Assembly: GCA_031771865.1 (NCBI GenBank)
Contig: JASISA010000009.1
Location: 1,612,001 to 1,676,000, forward strand
Source of the DNA: Nothophaeocryptopus gaeumannii
Taxonomy: Eukaryota; Ascomycota; Dothideomycetes; Mycosphaerellales; Mycosphaerellaceae
Length of the DNA: 64,000 nucleotides
Reading direction: 5' to 3'
Below are positions 53,994-64,000 of this stretch, one piece after another. Within the stretch, counting starts at the first letter, position 1; the number at the start of each line of letters is the position of its first letter. The notes under the pieces were generated by a model, which ran no database searches, was not told the origin of the DNA, and saw only the letters and a program-made list of their open reading frames with translations. The position numbers were made by a program, and so were the translations under genes.

Positions 53994-55811
53994 ATGGGCG
54001 ACAAGGTTGCCAACGGAATAGCAGACGAGTTGAAGGACTACGACCTCAATGAGCCTGCCAACACGAGCAGCGGTTTACGGAGCGGACTCACCAGCTATGG
54101 CGACACGCATTTCTCTCTGTTCCTGCGGAAGGTCTTCATCAAGGCGGCGGGATATGGAGAGGATGCACTTTCAAGACCGATAATTGGTATTATTAACACT
54201 GGATCGGGATTCAACCCTTGCCATGCCAATGTGCCGCAACTCATTGAGGCCGTCAAGCGTGGAGTACAGCTTAATGGCGGCCTTGCGATCGACTTCCCGA
54301 CGATAAGTCTCCATGAGTCTTTCTCCTCTCCGACTAGTATGTTTCTACGAAACCTGATGTCAATGGATACCGAGGAAATGATCAGGGCGCAACCGCTGGA
54401 CGCTTGTGTCATGATAGGAGGCTGCGACAAAACAATACCAGCCCAGCTGATGGGCAGCATCTCTGCTAATAAGTCCGTAATCTCTCTTGCCACTGGACCT
54501 ATGATGCCAGGATCTTTCCGCGGAACTCGCATAGGCGCTTGCACCGACTGTCGTTCCAACTGGGCCACTTACCGACGAGGCGAGATGGACATCGAGGACA
54601 TTAGTGGCATCAATAATGAACTGGCTCCAACAATAGGCACCTGTGGCGTCGTGGGCACGGCGAGCACAATGGCATGTGTCACTGCCGGACTGGGCTTGAT
54701 GCCTCTGGCTGGATCCACGGCGCCAGCTGTATCATCTGCGCGAATGCGTGTGGCCGAGGAAACGGGCAGGATCGCAGTATCTGTTGCATCGAATTTGGAG
54801 CAACGACGGCCGCAGAAGCTTCTGACCAAAGAATCTTTCTTGAATGGAATCACCGTCCTGCAGGCTATTGGCGGATCCACAAACGCGGTAGTACATCTCA
54901 TGGCGATCATCAACAGACATCCGGACATCGCTGAAAGGATTACATTGAAGACATTCGATGAAGTCGGTAGGAAAGTGCCTCTTCTGGTGGATCTCAAGCC
55001 AAGCGGAGACAACTACATGAACGAGTTCCATAATGCTGGTGGAATGCTGGCTCTGCTGCACACTCTGCGGCCACTATTATTTCTAGATGCCAAGACTATC
55101 ACGGGCAAGACGCTCGGCGAGGTGCTGGACTCGAGTCCCTTCAAGCCCTTTCCATACTCTACCGAACTTATCAGGCCACTCGACAATCCATTGTATCCAC
55201 GGTCCGCACTTGCAGTCCTTTACGGAAATCTGGCTCCTCAAGGAGCGGTCCTGAAAGCCTCGGCTTCATATGACCGCAACCTGCTTGAACGCGAAGGCCC
55301 TGCGGTAGTCTTCGAGAATACGAGAGATCTTGCTGCGAGGATAGACAGTGATAAGTTGCAAGTGACAAAGAACTCCGTCCTCGTGCTGAAGGGTATTGGC
55401 CCTATAGGAAATCCTGGCATGCCCGAGGCAGGCGTGATCCCGATTCCTCGAAAGCTGAAAGGCGTGAAGGATATGCTGCGACTGTCTGATGGACGAATGT
55501 CTGGCACAGCGGGAGGTACTATTGTGCTACACATTTCTCCTGAGTCAGCGCTTGTCGACTCTCCATTTGGCATCGTGAAGGATGGAGACATCATCCGCTG
55601 CAGCTTAGAGAAGAGACTTCTGGAGGTTGATTTGCCCGCGCAAGAGATCTCGCGACGGATTGAGAAGAGGAAGGCAGCGCTGGAGGGGCAAGTGAATGGT
55701 AAGAGGATTGGGAAGAAGCAACGTGGCTATCGAGGGCTGTATGAGACTCAAGTTAACCAGGCCCCTGAAGGCGCTGACTTTGAGTTCTTGACAGCCAATG
55801 GGAGCAGTTGA
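53994..55811 (+). CDS. IlvD/EDD-family sugar-acid dehydratase
   Basis: A single exon encodes 605 residues. The family dehydrates dihydroxy acids or sugar acids with an Fe-S cluster. The three expected cysteines are C76 (GSGFNPCHAN), C144 (GGCDKTIPA) and C217 (IGTCGVVGT). The Mg2+ and catalytic residues lie in RLSDGRMSGTAGGT near the C-terminus. IIGIINTGSGFNPCH and CTDCRSNWATYRRGEMD resemble aldonic-acid dehydratases (arabinonate, xylonate) more than mitochondrial Ilv3, and there is no mitochondrial presequence; the start at 53994 is MGDKVANG. It is therefore likely a cytosolic catabolic enzyme rather than the branched-chain amino-acid enzyme. The GTG at 53955 is not needed. Substrate unknown. 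Confidence 0.85.
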   Translation: MGDKVANGIADELKDYDLNEPANTSSGLRSGLTSYGDTHFSLFLRKVFIKAAGYGEDALSRPIIGIINTGSGFNPCHANVPQLIEAVKRGVQLNGGLAIDFPTISLHESFSSPTSMFLRNLMSMDTEEMIRAQPLDACVMIGGCDKTIPAQLMGSISANKSVISLATGPMMPGSFRGTRIGACTDCRSNWATYRRGEMDIEDISGINNELAPTIGTCGVVGTASTMACVTAGLGLMPLAGSTAPAVSSARMRVAEETGRIAVSVASNLEQRRPQKLLTKESFLNGITVLQAIGGSTNAVVHLMAIINRHPDIAERITLKTFDEVGRKVPLLVDLKPSGDNYMNEFHNAGGMLALLHTLRPLLFLDAKTITGKTLGEVLDSSPFKPFPYSTELIRPLDNPLYPRSALAVLYGNLAPQGAVLKASASYDRNLLEREGPAVVFENTRDLAARIDSDKLQVTKNSVLVLKGIGPIGNPGMPEAGVIPIPRKLKGVKDMLRLSDGRMSGTAGGTIVLHISPESALVDSPFGIVKDGDIIRCSLEKRLLEVDLPAQEISRRIEKRKAALEGQVNGKRIGKKQRGYRGLYETQVNQAPEGADFEFLTANGSS

Positions 55812-56204
55812 ATAGGGTACACGCACATCTTGACCGAAATTCTTTGCTTCGGACCGGACTGGCGGGACCGGAATAATGAAGACTTGGTGCAGACTGGAGT
55901 ATAGACTTCTGGGTTGCCCTGCTATACGACCGTGTTGAAAGTCTTGTTGTCGCCTCTTTCCCCTCACTGCGTCTCAAGCCATTCTCATCAGCTCATCTTT
56001 GCTAGCAGACCCGTACGGATTGAGAAAGCCAAGTATGCTACTTTTCGCGCAGCAAATTCCATCTCTTGCTGTGCGAGAAGCTCCTCGAAGCTATGACCGC
56101 GGACAAAGCAGTTGTGACCCGACGCAGTAGCCAGTGTCCGCAATTACCCATGAAATCTGTTCATACGCTACTTTCCCATCTCCTTTGTCTCTCTCGCCCT
56201 GCTC
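55812..56204. other. Convergent spacer
   Basis: 393 bp between the 3' ends of the dehydratase gene and the small F-box-like gene. No gene. Confidence 0.4.
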
Positions 56205-56838
56205 TTAGTGTTCGTCTGGGGTTTCATGCACGTCCTCAGACGTCTCCGCAGGTAGGTGCTCAATAAAGGTGACCTTTCGCGTTGCATGTTCGCAGCTGCT
56301 CCTCAGCTTCCCGATTCGTGCACCGTACTCCTTGAATGCACTCAGAGCTTCTCGGCAGCAACAGTCGAAAGGAGCCTTATCTTCTGATTCGTCATCATCC
56401 TCCACGGTTTCTACCTCGTCATCACTTGCGTCGATTGTGTCTCTTCCGATATCGACTGCATAGTCGTAGATGAGCAGACTGCGGATGAGACGTCTGTTGC
56501 TTGGTCCAATGGCTTTCATCCACGCCAGCAGGCCATCGAAGTCGTTTCCTGCACAGTAGCTGCCGGAAAAGTCGTTGTTCATGTAGTAAATTTTGAGTGC
56601 ATCGTGGCGGATGGAGCGACTGACCCGAGTGAGGGCAGGCTGAGTTGTGCCATCCTCGGTGATGTTGATGGGCTGGTCCTCGGTGACCACGAACTCGAAG
56701 ATACGGAGTAGAAGCTCTGGTGGCAAGTCGAGCAGCCGGGAGCGCGCGTTGAGCTCGCCGTCCTGAGAAGCAGCCGTTAGTAGTGCCGTGGACCATGGTG
56801 TCAAGTGGAGTGCTCACTTTCGCAGTCTCGGCAGCCAT
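56205..56838 (-). CDS. Small F-box-like protein
   Basis: Two exons (56838-56818, 56762-56205; 55-nt intron) encode 192 residues. Exon 1 is just seven codons (MAAETAK). Exon 2 opens DGELNARSRLLDLPPELLLR with an F-box-like helix, then FVVTEDQPINI, LTRVSRSIRHDALKIYYMNN (the usual second block of these proteins), and an acidic stretch (VETVEDDDESEDK). This layout is typical of a large family in Dothideomycetes of short proteins with a degenerate F-box and no known partner. It is a tandem relative of the gene at 57133-57798. Confidence 0.75.
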
Positions 56839-57132
56839 GGTGGCGTGACTGCGCGGCACGCGGCTCACTAGTTGTTGGTCTTGATGTATGAAGTGTTGTG
56901 GAGTTGAGGAAAAGAAGGCAAGGTGCAAAGAAGCTTGAGTTAGTGCGGGCCAAGCGTCACATGCAAGGCAGCCGTTGTGAGCTTGCTACTGGATTCAAAG
57001 GCACGATCGAGTTGCGACCCCAAATTTCTTCACTGAGTCGCCTGAGCAGCCAAGACGTTCATGTTATTAGGGTATTTAATGTGCCTAGATACACTTCGAC
57101 CAAGTTATCAAGCAAAAAAGGAACCCATTCGC

Positions 57133-57798
57133 TCAGACGAATCTCACCTGGCGTAACGGGCAATCAGCCTCCTGGATCGATTCAGAGTAAGTCGGCTCTA
57201 GTCGCGCCAGGAGCTTCTGTATCTCCTCGAAGCACAGGTTTTCGTCTTTCCGTGCAATAAAATCGCCAATGAAGAGCTTCCTCAAGTGCTTCCTATGCTC
57301 TTTGCCAACGCCTTCAAGCCAGGAGATCAAGGTTTCTACTTCCGACTCTTCGGCCATGCAATAATCGGCCCTGAATTCGTTCCGCTTGTAATAGAGCTTC
57401 AGAGCGTCTTCACGAAGCTCGCTGCAGATACAGGTAATGGCTGGTTGTGCTCCACGCGCTTGCATCGACATGCTCTGCCATTCCGGCTGCGCAAACCTCG
57501 TGCCAAAGTCGGTTGAATTCTTCCCTTCCTCTTCTGCTTCCTTTGCTAATCCTCCTTTCGTCCTGGCTGCCGCAAGCGCTCGGATGTTGATGAATATCGG
57601 CTCGGCTTCGGTCACTGCGTATTCGATAATGCGGAGCTGAAGCTCTTTCGGTAAGTCTAGCAGTCGGAACGTCTCCTGATCGCTGTGGATGCCATCCTGC
57701 TGTTTGTTAGCTTTAACGAGGCTTTGGATTCAAGTCTTAGAGCCGACCAACTGTATGCACAACATCAGACATACTTCAGTGTCGCCTTCGACTTTAAT
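57133..57798 (-). CDS. Small F-box-like protein, tandem relative, start uncertain
   Basis: The main exon (57696-57133) reads DGIHSDQETFRLLDLPKELQ, then IIEYAVTEAEPIFIN, ITCICSELREDALKLYYKRN and ISWLEGVGKEHRK, matching the preceding gene block for block (LLDLPPEL; VTEDQPINI; REDALK/RHDALK). In the relative, the first exon is seven codons. Here the corresponding stretch across an intron (57697-57774) is codon-like (KVEGDTE), but the position of the ATG reads ATT (57796-57798). Either another upstream exon provides the start or the start codon is lost and the gene is dying. The 3' end is intact. Confidence 0.5.
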
Positions 57799-59131
57799 GT
57801 GCAGTTCCGATGGTCTGCTGTCAGAAACAAAGAGAAGGTAAGAATCAAGATCAGTAGCATACAGGCGAAAGTAGTCACAATATATGTTGTTGGACAGCAG
57901 AGAAAAAGTAATGAGGCTCAACATGGGGAGGATCGTGTCGTGGTAGCCTCGGCATGGGCTTCCGAAGTTGGCATATGAAAGGCCAACGGTTTGGCCAATA
58001 ATGGTCTTTCTATGATCGCTGACGAGAGCTTAATCAAGGCAGCCCGCACGTCCGATAGCACTCTGATTCACCAGATATCGCACGAGGTTTCATCAACGAA
58101 GAGCTCCCGAGTTACGTCGTACTTTGCACCTGGTAGTCTGCTGAGTCTCCAAGCAGCTTGACAAAGCAGAAGCATAATGTGACTTTTCAACACCACTCGC
58201 AATTGGTTCTAGAATTTTCCGACCTCACTCTTTTTGCCATGGTTCTGCTCCACAGTAGCCCCGGATATGCAACGGTTCATCCTTTCTGCTGGGTCGGCTC
58301 CGCATTCGAGTCCGCAGAGCTACAAGAGCTCATGGCAACGATTGCGTGTCCACTGACCGCCCATGGCGCGTCAAGTCCCGGCAACCCGAGATTTTCTTTC
58401 TCGAAATAGGTACGCTGAGGTATGATCGGGTACACAACAGCTGGCCTCATGATGGATTTTGAGGATGGAGTGGGCGGCGCTCGAATGGCCAACGGGTTCC
58501 CTTGCTCTTGCGGCCGGATCAAGAAGCCATGCGGTCGGCGGATGTGCGACGGGTGTCCCAAGGTACCATATTCCAGCAAAAGCCTGATGCATACGCATGA
58601 GGCCGTTGTGAGTGTTGGACAGAGGAAGAGGAAGCACGAGTGAAAGTTGATGGTAGGGGTCGAAGTAAAGACACACGGGCCACAATTGCCTCGGTAAGTG
58701 ATTTAATTCGTGGTGGATTCGCGACCTTCAATTCCCACTTACCGTCTCGTCACTCTCCTTCCACCACGACCTCGCCATCAGAACGGAGTCAACATGATGG
58801 TCGTCTTCGCCATAGCCATTGTACAAGTAGCTGAAAGTCATGCAAGACTTTCAGCCCCAGTGCAGGGAAGCTTAAGTAAGGCCATGTTGAAGGAGCTGGA
58901 TCTTCGAGAGCTGATGCGAGAGCTCTTCTCCTCTCCGTGCAAGATATACATTCTGTCTCATTTCAGCCTTCTACGCAGCTCCATCTCTTCATAGTGCTTT
59001 ATATATTCATGGTCAAGTGAAAGCACAAGAGCTCAAGACAACGCAATGGAGATACCTCGAAGTTGTGAAGGTTTATGTCTCAATCACCTTGTTCATTGAT
59101 ATCCTCATGAAGTCATGTCCCAAGTACGATT
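57799..59131. other. Intergenic, no supported gene
   Basis: 1.3 kb up to the 3' end of the trehalase gene. Short frames only, including one with several Cys (58480-58560) that resembles no known zinc module. Confidence 0.4.
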
Positions 59132-62100
59132 CTACGCTATCCAAGCGTTCAAGCTCCTCTTCGCCACATTCTCACCATTCTGGGCAACGACTGCGAACTC
59201 AGCAACACTGGCCCCGGTACCATTGTGCTCATTCTCCGTCCCATCGTGCCCATGATTTCCACTGATCTCCAACGTCGCATACCTCGCACTCCAAACCGGA
59301 CTCTCCAACGTAACATTCGTCGTGTTAGAACTATACGGCCTGATGACGAACGCATCAGAAGCATCATACGGGTTGCTAACCATCACATTATCGCTGCTCG
59401 TGACATTGACCGGAGGCACTTGAGTCGTGTCCGATAGGTTATGGAATGTGACACTATAGCTGGTTGGAGGAGCTTGAGCCCAATTGAAACGAATCTCGGT
59501 GATGGGCACGAAAGGCTGAGGCAATTCGACTGTTATGGAAGAAGTGATATTTGCTTGAGAGGGTTGCCATTTTGTGCTGACGGCTCCGTCGACGGCGCTG
59601 AGTGGGAATTGACCGGGTTCGTATTCTTGCTCGGAGGAGACGGGGCGACATTGAGCAATGTTGCCGGGTATCGTCTTGTTTAAGCCGATTTGACGATTTG
59701 AGATGGTGATGGTGCCATTTGGTGGGAGATTGTGGATCTCTGTGCCTTCAAGAGAGATCGTAATGGGGATGGGAGAGTCTGCGAAGGTGCTGTTCGCTGT
59801 TGACAGAGGCTGGCCTGAACGAGTGAGAGTCGTGTGTGTCTGGTTCGAGACGGCTTTGACTGGCCAACCTTGCCAGTAGATCGATCGGTATGCTAGCTGC
59901 GGGATCTGCGGTGGAAGCGATGGATCAACATTCAATCGATCGACCATCAACCGCAGACCCAGATAGCCGAACACAGAGACACGGTTGGCACCTCCAACGC
60001 CCGTCAAGAATGGGTAAGCCGGGTGAGTGCCACCATTCGCAGACCAATCGTCGATCAATTGCTCGCTGAATTGAAACCATGGGCCACGAGTGTAAGGTTT
60101 AGAGCCATACAGATCGTAAGTAAACGACGAGCATCCTGATGGGCTTTCCCTGTTCGCGACGATGCTAAAGACACCGTATGTCATTGCGGGTCCGTCTGGC
60201 GACTGGGCTGCTGCGTAGTAGTCGAGATTGCTCAGAGTGTACGGATTCGGCCATTGTAGGAAGTCATCGATCAACACAATGTCTGCTTGCTTCACAGTGA
60301 TGCTGCCATTCTGTGTCGCATACTCAAGGATGATGTTCGCTGCATCGGAAACTGGGATTGTGATGTGCTGAGAAATGTTCGACCAAGTCTCGTTGGCTTC
60401 CATACCAAATTTCTCGCGAATCTCATTCGTGCTGTTGAGATGACTCTGCATCAGGAGCATAGTAAATCCGATGTTGTTTTGAAAATTGGCATATTCGTCA
60501 GGGTCCGTGGCATTGTACAGGTCGTAGAGGCCGGTCGTGTCATTGTAAGTGACGAGATCAGCATACATCTGCGCAAATGCTTCATAGATGGGGAACAGCT
60601 GTTCACGAAAGTACTTCGTATCTCCAGTCACAGCCCAATAGTTGAAGAACTCCAGTCCAATGTCTCCGTTCAGATGATACTGGTAGTCGAAGCATGGCCC
60701 GGTACCAGTACAGTTGCCATATCGCCCGCTCGTCCAAGAGTAGATAGCGCCATCACTCGAGAATTTGCCCGTTTCGTTCTGACTGGATTGATACGCCGCC
60801 AAAATGTTAGCTCGAGCTTGCGCTTCTCGGTCGACCCGGTATTGTGCAATTTGCTTCGATGCGTCAGGGTAAGCTACTACCAAGCCAGGCTGCATCCAGA
60901 CTTCAACATCCCAGAACACGAGGCCAGCGTAGCATGAGCCTCCAAGGCCACAAACTGTGATGCTATTAGATGCGAGTTTGGTGTTGTTCCCAGCAGCATG
61001 CACCGCATTGGCACTGACGGTATTCTGCAAGAGCTGGAACGGGTTGGTGATCGCCGTGATTTGCAGCTCCTGGACGTCAGTGTCGTTCGGTAAAATACCG
61101 TGGCTGTCTCGGAAATCGTCGACACTGTCTTTTGTCATGATATGCCTCCATTCTTCAGAATGACAACTGAGAAGGCTGCTGAAGCCCTCGGTCGCTGCAT
61201 CGCACGAAGCATTGAGAGCGGTAGACGCTGGATCCTCGAAGGCGTCGCTAGAGGCAGCTCCAACGTATTTTGTAATCGTGGAGATTTGACCAGCACGGAG
61301 GACCACCTCCACTGACTGAGCGATCGACGAGCTGTTGCTCCCCACGATGTTCCCAGATGTGATGTTCTTGCGAGTTGAGATGCACGAGTCATCTCCAATC
61401 AAGGTCGACACAACATATGCAGTGACATTGTTGAGACCATCTGGAGAGACGGCAGACCAAACGACAGGCCACACTGGGAATGACCCTCTCTCGACTGGCG
61501 TGGACCGGACCGCACAGTCTCCTTGGATAAGATCGATGATCGTAGCATTGATGTTCTCACTTGGAGTGAGCTGAAGCTGCACGGCCGCTTGATTCACATG
61601 CAGCTTGTGGACAAACATGGAATATGCCACATCAATCGTGACACCACCGCTGGGTGTCCAATTGTAGTTCCAGTGCATGACACCATTTTGAATGTCCAGA
61701 GTTGAGCTGAAGTTCGAGATCTGCTCAGCAGGTACAGTTGCGTCCAGGAGATCATCGCCAACCTGAACATGCAAACCTGCCCAATGCGGTACGCCAGATA
61801 TGACACTCTCCCCTCCATACTGGTTCAGCCAGCCAAAATTGGTGCCGTTTGTGGTAGGCTGAGAGTCCCAGAAACCCGCGATCGTAGCAAAGCTTTGTCT
61901 GCGATCGAAAAGCGGCCAGCCTTGGATATTGTCACCATTGACAGGAACATCAACGTCGAAGAAAGGCCCAACAGCTGCGACATTGATGCCAAAATACCCA
62001 TTGGCCAAGGACATGCGAGACTGGTAGTGGCCTTGGTCAAGGTTGGTCGTCGTGATTCTCCAGTTATCGTCGTCCCATGTCGTGCCCTCGAAGCGAGTGT

Positions 62101-62164
62101 CGTATACGGCGGCTCGAATTGATCCGGCCAAGCTCGCCAACACGAGCGGAGAGGACCGCAGCAT
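59132..62164 (-). CDS. ATH1: Secreted acid trehalase (GH65, Ath1 type)
   Basis: A single exon encodes 1010 residues. Acid trehalase hydrolyses trehalose outside the cell or in the vacuole. The start at 62164, MLRSSPLVLASLAGSIRAA, is a signal peptide; an in-frame GTG lies upstream. GH65 landmarks: YFGINVAAVGPFF near the N-terminus, FWDVEVWMQPGLVV, YHLNGDIGLEFFNYW, and the catalytic acid in DPDEYANF (about residue 557). The C-terminal beta-sandwich has WPVKAV and a discoidin-like stretch (PISAVDGAVSTKWQPS type). About 30 potential N-glycosylation sites (N-x-S/T) fit a secreted protein. Family length is normal. Confidence 0.95.
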   Translation of the reverse strand: MLRSSPLVLASLAGSIRAAVYDTRFEGTTWDDDNWRITTTNLDQGHYQSRMSLANGYFGINVAAVGPFFDVDVPVNGDNIQGWPLFDRRQSFATIAGFWDSQPTTNGTNFGWLNQYGGESVISGVPHWAGLHVQVGDDLLDATVPAEQISNFSSTLDIQNGVMHWNYNWTPSGGVTIDVAYSMFVHKLHVNQAAVQLQLTPSENINATIIDLIQGDCAVRSTPVERGSFPVWPVVWSAVSPDGLNNVTAYVVSTLIGDDSCISTRKNITSGNIVGSNSSSIAQSVEVVLRAGQISTITKYVGAASSDAFEDPASTALNASCDAATEGFSSLLSCHSEEWRHIMTKDSVDDFRDSHGILPNDTDVQELQITAITNPFQLLQNTVSANAVHAAGNNTKLASNSITVCGLGGSCYAGLVFWDVEVWMQPGLVVAYPDASKQIAQYRVDREAQARANILAAYQSSQNETGKFSSDGAIYSWTSGRYGNCTGTGPCFDYQYHLNGDIGLEFFNYWAVTGDTKYFREQLFPIYEAFAQMYADLVTYNDTTGLYDLYNATDPDEYANFQNNIGFTMLLMQSHLNSTNEIREKFGMEANETWSNISQHITIPVSDAANIILEYATQNGSITVKQADIVLIDDFLQWPNPYTLSNLDYYAAAQSPDGPAMTYGVFSIVANRESPSGCSSFTYDLYGSKPYTRGPWFQFSEQLIDDWSANGGTHPAYPFLTGVGGANRVSVFGYLGLRLMVDRLNVDPSLPPQIPQLAYRSIYWQGWPVKAVSNQTHTTLTRSGQPLSTANSTFADSPIPITISLEGTEIHNLPPNGTITISNRQIGLNKTIPGNIAQCRPVSSEQEYEPGQFPLSAVDGAVSTKWQPSQANITSSITVELPQPFVPITEIRFNWAQAPPTSYSVTFHNLSDTTQVPPVNVTSSDNVMVSNPYDASDAFVIRPYSSNTTNVTLESPVWSARYATLEISGNHGHDGTENEHNGTGASVAEFAVVAQNGENVAKRSLNAWIA

Positions 62165-63380
62165 CTTGCCTAAACGCACCCATCGTCAGCAATGTCATGG
62201 CGAATCAAGGCATCACAGTTTCTATGCGACGGTACAAGTCTGCGTGATGTTTCGTTTCGAGAAGCAAAATTTGGTTCACTGGTGTTCTGCCATGGGGTTC
62301 CGGGAGCCAGGGACTCGCAACGAGGCTCTCCGCAGAACGTGGTGAACTTACCAGAGTATCTGTAGGCTGGCGCTGTGCTGATGTTTCTTCCGACACCAGA
62401 ATGTACTGACCGACTACGTGTAGTAGGGATCCATGAGAAATTCGGGGTAGTTCACAAATAGATCACGTTGGTGAAACTCGAGGAAAACCATGATGGATGC
62501 ATGAGAATCGGGCCGGTTGTCATCCACCTGCGTCTCTAAGATTAGACGGACCTTGCATCTCGCGTGCCAGGCTCACGTTATTACCGTCGTAGCGCAGAAG
62601 CGAAGCCGTCTTGAGCCTGATGACCCAGCCAACAGCACCATGCGAACGATACTTTGTCCTGGGTTTGCGTGAGGTGACGTCTGCCAGGAAGTCCCCCGCT
62701 TCCTCCATTCGTGATCCCTGCTGCTTCATCCGAAAGGGGCTAGATCGGTCGACAAGCGAGAGTCTGTGAACATGCGTTCCTGCCGATCTCTCCGGTCGAT
62801 GACATTGCGAAATACAAACATCCTCACCATCCCAACCGTCTCTCAGATGCTGTACAACAATAATGGCTTTCGGAGGCACAAATGGACTTTCAGTAAGGTC
62901 GCTACCTTGTTGAGGTGCAGTACGGCGGGCGACCTCCACATAACTCACCAGTTGTCCGGCCGATCTGATCGAACATGGCTAAGAGCAAGGCAAGAACATG
63001 TGCCGACGACTGAATGAGCACCTCTGGTCTAGAATCCGAACTCTCAGGGAGCCTGTCGTTGCCAATGCTGTGTCACACGGAAATTGGCTTTCCATGCTTA
63101 CTCAGCCCGATCGAACGCAGACGCCGACCTCCCTCAGAGCCTCAGTTGTGTATGTAGGAGGCAGCTGTATGGCTCCACTGACCATGAGCTGCAGGGCGAA
63201 ACTCTGTGCAGTCTTGGGAGAAGATTCGAAGAGCGCTGGTGTTGGAGAAAAGAAAGGGCGCAAGTTGCAAGAATGCTTCGTTATCCGTCATCACCTATCC
63301 ATGATACTCTGCTAATCCCACGACCACGATCACGTAGACTGTTTTCTACTCACGTATTCGCCTCCAGTTTACTAGGACGA
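62165..63380. other. Spacer before the GPI protein gene, no gene seen
   Basis: 1.2 kb containing the trehalase promoter and the 3' flank of the partial GPI-anchored protein gene. Frames of 100-140 codons occur but start with GTG or resemble nothing. Confidence 0.4.
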
Positions 63381-64000
63381 TCAGAATAGCAGCACGCCAG
63401 CCGCGAGTCCCAAAGCACCGGCCAGTCCACTGCCTGCACTCATCCTGTCGGCTGGGCTGCCAGACGTTGTTGCAGTCGCACTGGCGCCTGTTCCCGAAGC
63501 TGCCGTCCCTGTAGTGCCGCCATTTTCAGTCGGAGTCGGACCAACAGTCGAAATGCCCGTTACGCTTCCACCAGACACGGTCAAGGCTGTGAGCGTGACT
63601 CCCGGCGCAACAGTCGTGCCGTTGATCATGGCTTGTGTAGTCATATTTTCACTGACAGTCGCATTGATGACCGGGCCTCCAGGCTGAATAAGAGAGTTCG
63701 TGGGAATTAGAGAGATTCCGCTTGTGGTGGCTACACACACCGGCGTAACGGAAGTACCTGTCTGAACGACTGTGTCGGTCTGAATGGAGAAGACGATCTC
63801 GCTTTCTGGAATGCAGGCTTGAGTGGATGGTTGGCCCGTGGGCGTCTCGATTGCTGATGTCGTCTCCGTCACCTGAGTTCCATTTAGATGGTTTGATATG
63901 GCAGATATTGGGATGGTGGTGAGGGCAGTCAATGGAACGGTGCCAATTACCGTTGGTATCGTGTTGGTGTCGAAGGTCGAAGAGGACGAGTCTTGAGCTG
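63381..64000 (-). CDS. GPI-anchored Ser/Thr-rich protein, partial
   Basis: The frame runs off the window at 64000, so the N-terminus is missing. About 205 residues are seen: SSSSTFDTNTIPTVIGTVP, one pair of Cys (ACIPESE and PVCVATT), many Thr/Ser, and several N-x-T sites (NGT, NAT, NMT). The C-terminus SPADRMSAGSGLAGALGLAA with a hydrophobic end (GVLLF) is a GPI-attachment signal. Such proteins sit in the plasma membrane or wall, with extensive O-mannosylation. No catalytic domain is visible in the part seen. Confidence 0.8.
   Translation of the reverse strand, partial: AQDSSSSTFDTNTIPTVIGTVPLTALTTIPISAISNHLNGTQVTETTSAIETPTGQPSTQACIPESEIVFSIQTDTVVQTGTSVTPVCVATTSGISLIPTNSLIQPGGPVINATVSENMTTQAMINGTTVAPGVTLTALTVSGGSVTGISTVGPTPTENGGTTGTAASGTGASATATTSGSPADRMSAGSGLAGALGLAAGVLLF

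Noticed and set aside
53994..55811. Mitochondrial dihydroxy-acid dehydratase Ilv3
   Set aside because: No transit peptide and the motif surroundings resemble sugar-acid dehydratases; not fully excluded.
58422..58643. Cys-rich frame (CSCGRIKKPCG and CDGC)
   Set aside because: Spacing fits no zinc module I know, start is not supported, no splice partners.

Overview
The window looks like nuclear DNA of a filamentous ascomycete. Genes are dense, sit on both strands and are mostly intact. Introns are short (about 42 to 122 nt, mostly 47 to 63) with GT(A/G)NGT donors and CTNAC-type branch sites. Diagnostic products are the fungus-specific DASH subunit DUO1, NTE1 phospholipase, acid trehalase of the Ath1 type, Zn2Cys6 factors and a DAL5-like permease. 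The many small BTB and F-box-like proteins suggest a Dothideomycete (Capnodiales/Mycosphaerellales); that placement is inference, not proof. No rRNA, tRNA, CRISPR or intact transposon was seen.

Layout. 0.6-3.5 kb: two tandem genes joining an N-terminal DnaJ J-domain to a C-terminal BTB-like region; the first is broken, the second has an unresolved intron. 4.1-8.8 kb: MFS efflux carrier, small PPxY membrane protein, BTB protein. 9.4-12.7 kb: a CDK-site-rich disordered protein sharing a divergent promoter with DUO1. 13.3-15.9 kb: small disordered protein and an orphan polytopic membrane protein. 17.7-20.8 kb: a divergent class I terpene synthase tail to tail with a DyP-type peroxidase. 22.6-24.7 kb: DAL5-like permease and a 24-residue, seven-cysteine metallothionein. 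26.4-31.2 kb: acetylserotonin-methyltransferase-like protein, Lunapark, HbpS/GlcG-like protein. 31.9-34.4 kb: Gln-rich two-exon gene of a repeated fungal family, and an F-box protein. 35.6-45.1 kb: DUF7918-like nuclear protein, PAF1 and NTE1. 45.4-55.8 kb: Zn2Cys6 factor, hydroxyquinol-type intradiol dioxygenase, FAD aromatic hydroxylase, an F-box protein and an IlvD/EDD sugar-acid dehydratase, which together look like a small catabolic locus. 56.2-57.8 kb: two tandem small F-box-like genes. 59.1-62.2 kb: secreted acid trehalase. 63.4 kb to the end: partial GPI-anchored Ser/Thr-rich wall protein.

Most intron-containing models were checked by splicing: frames join, and the summed exon lengths are multiples of three. 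The items most worth attention are the J-domain/BTB hybrids, the divergent terpene synthase next to a DyP peroxidase, the metallothionein whose second exon begins with the stop codon, and the CDK-site-rich partner of DUO1.
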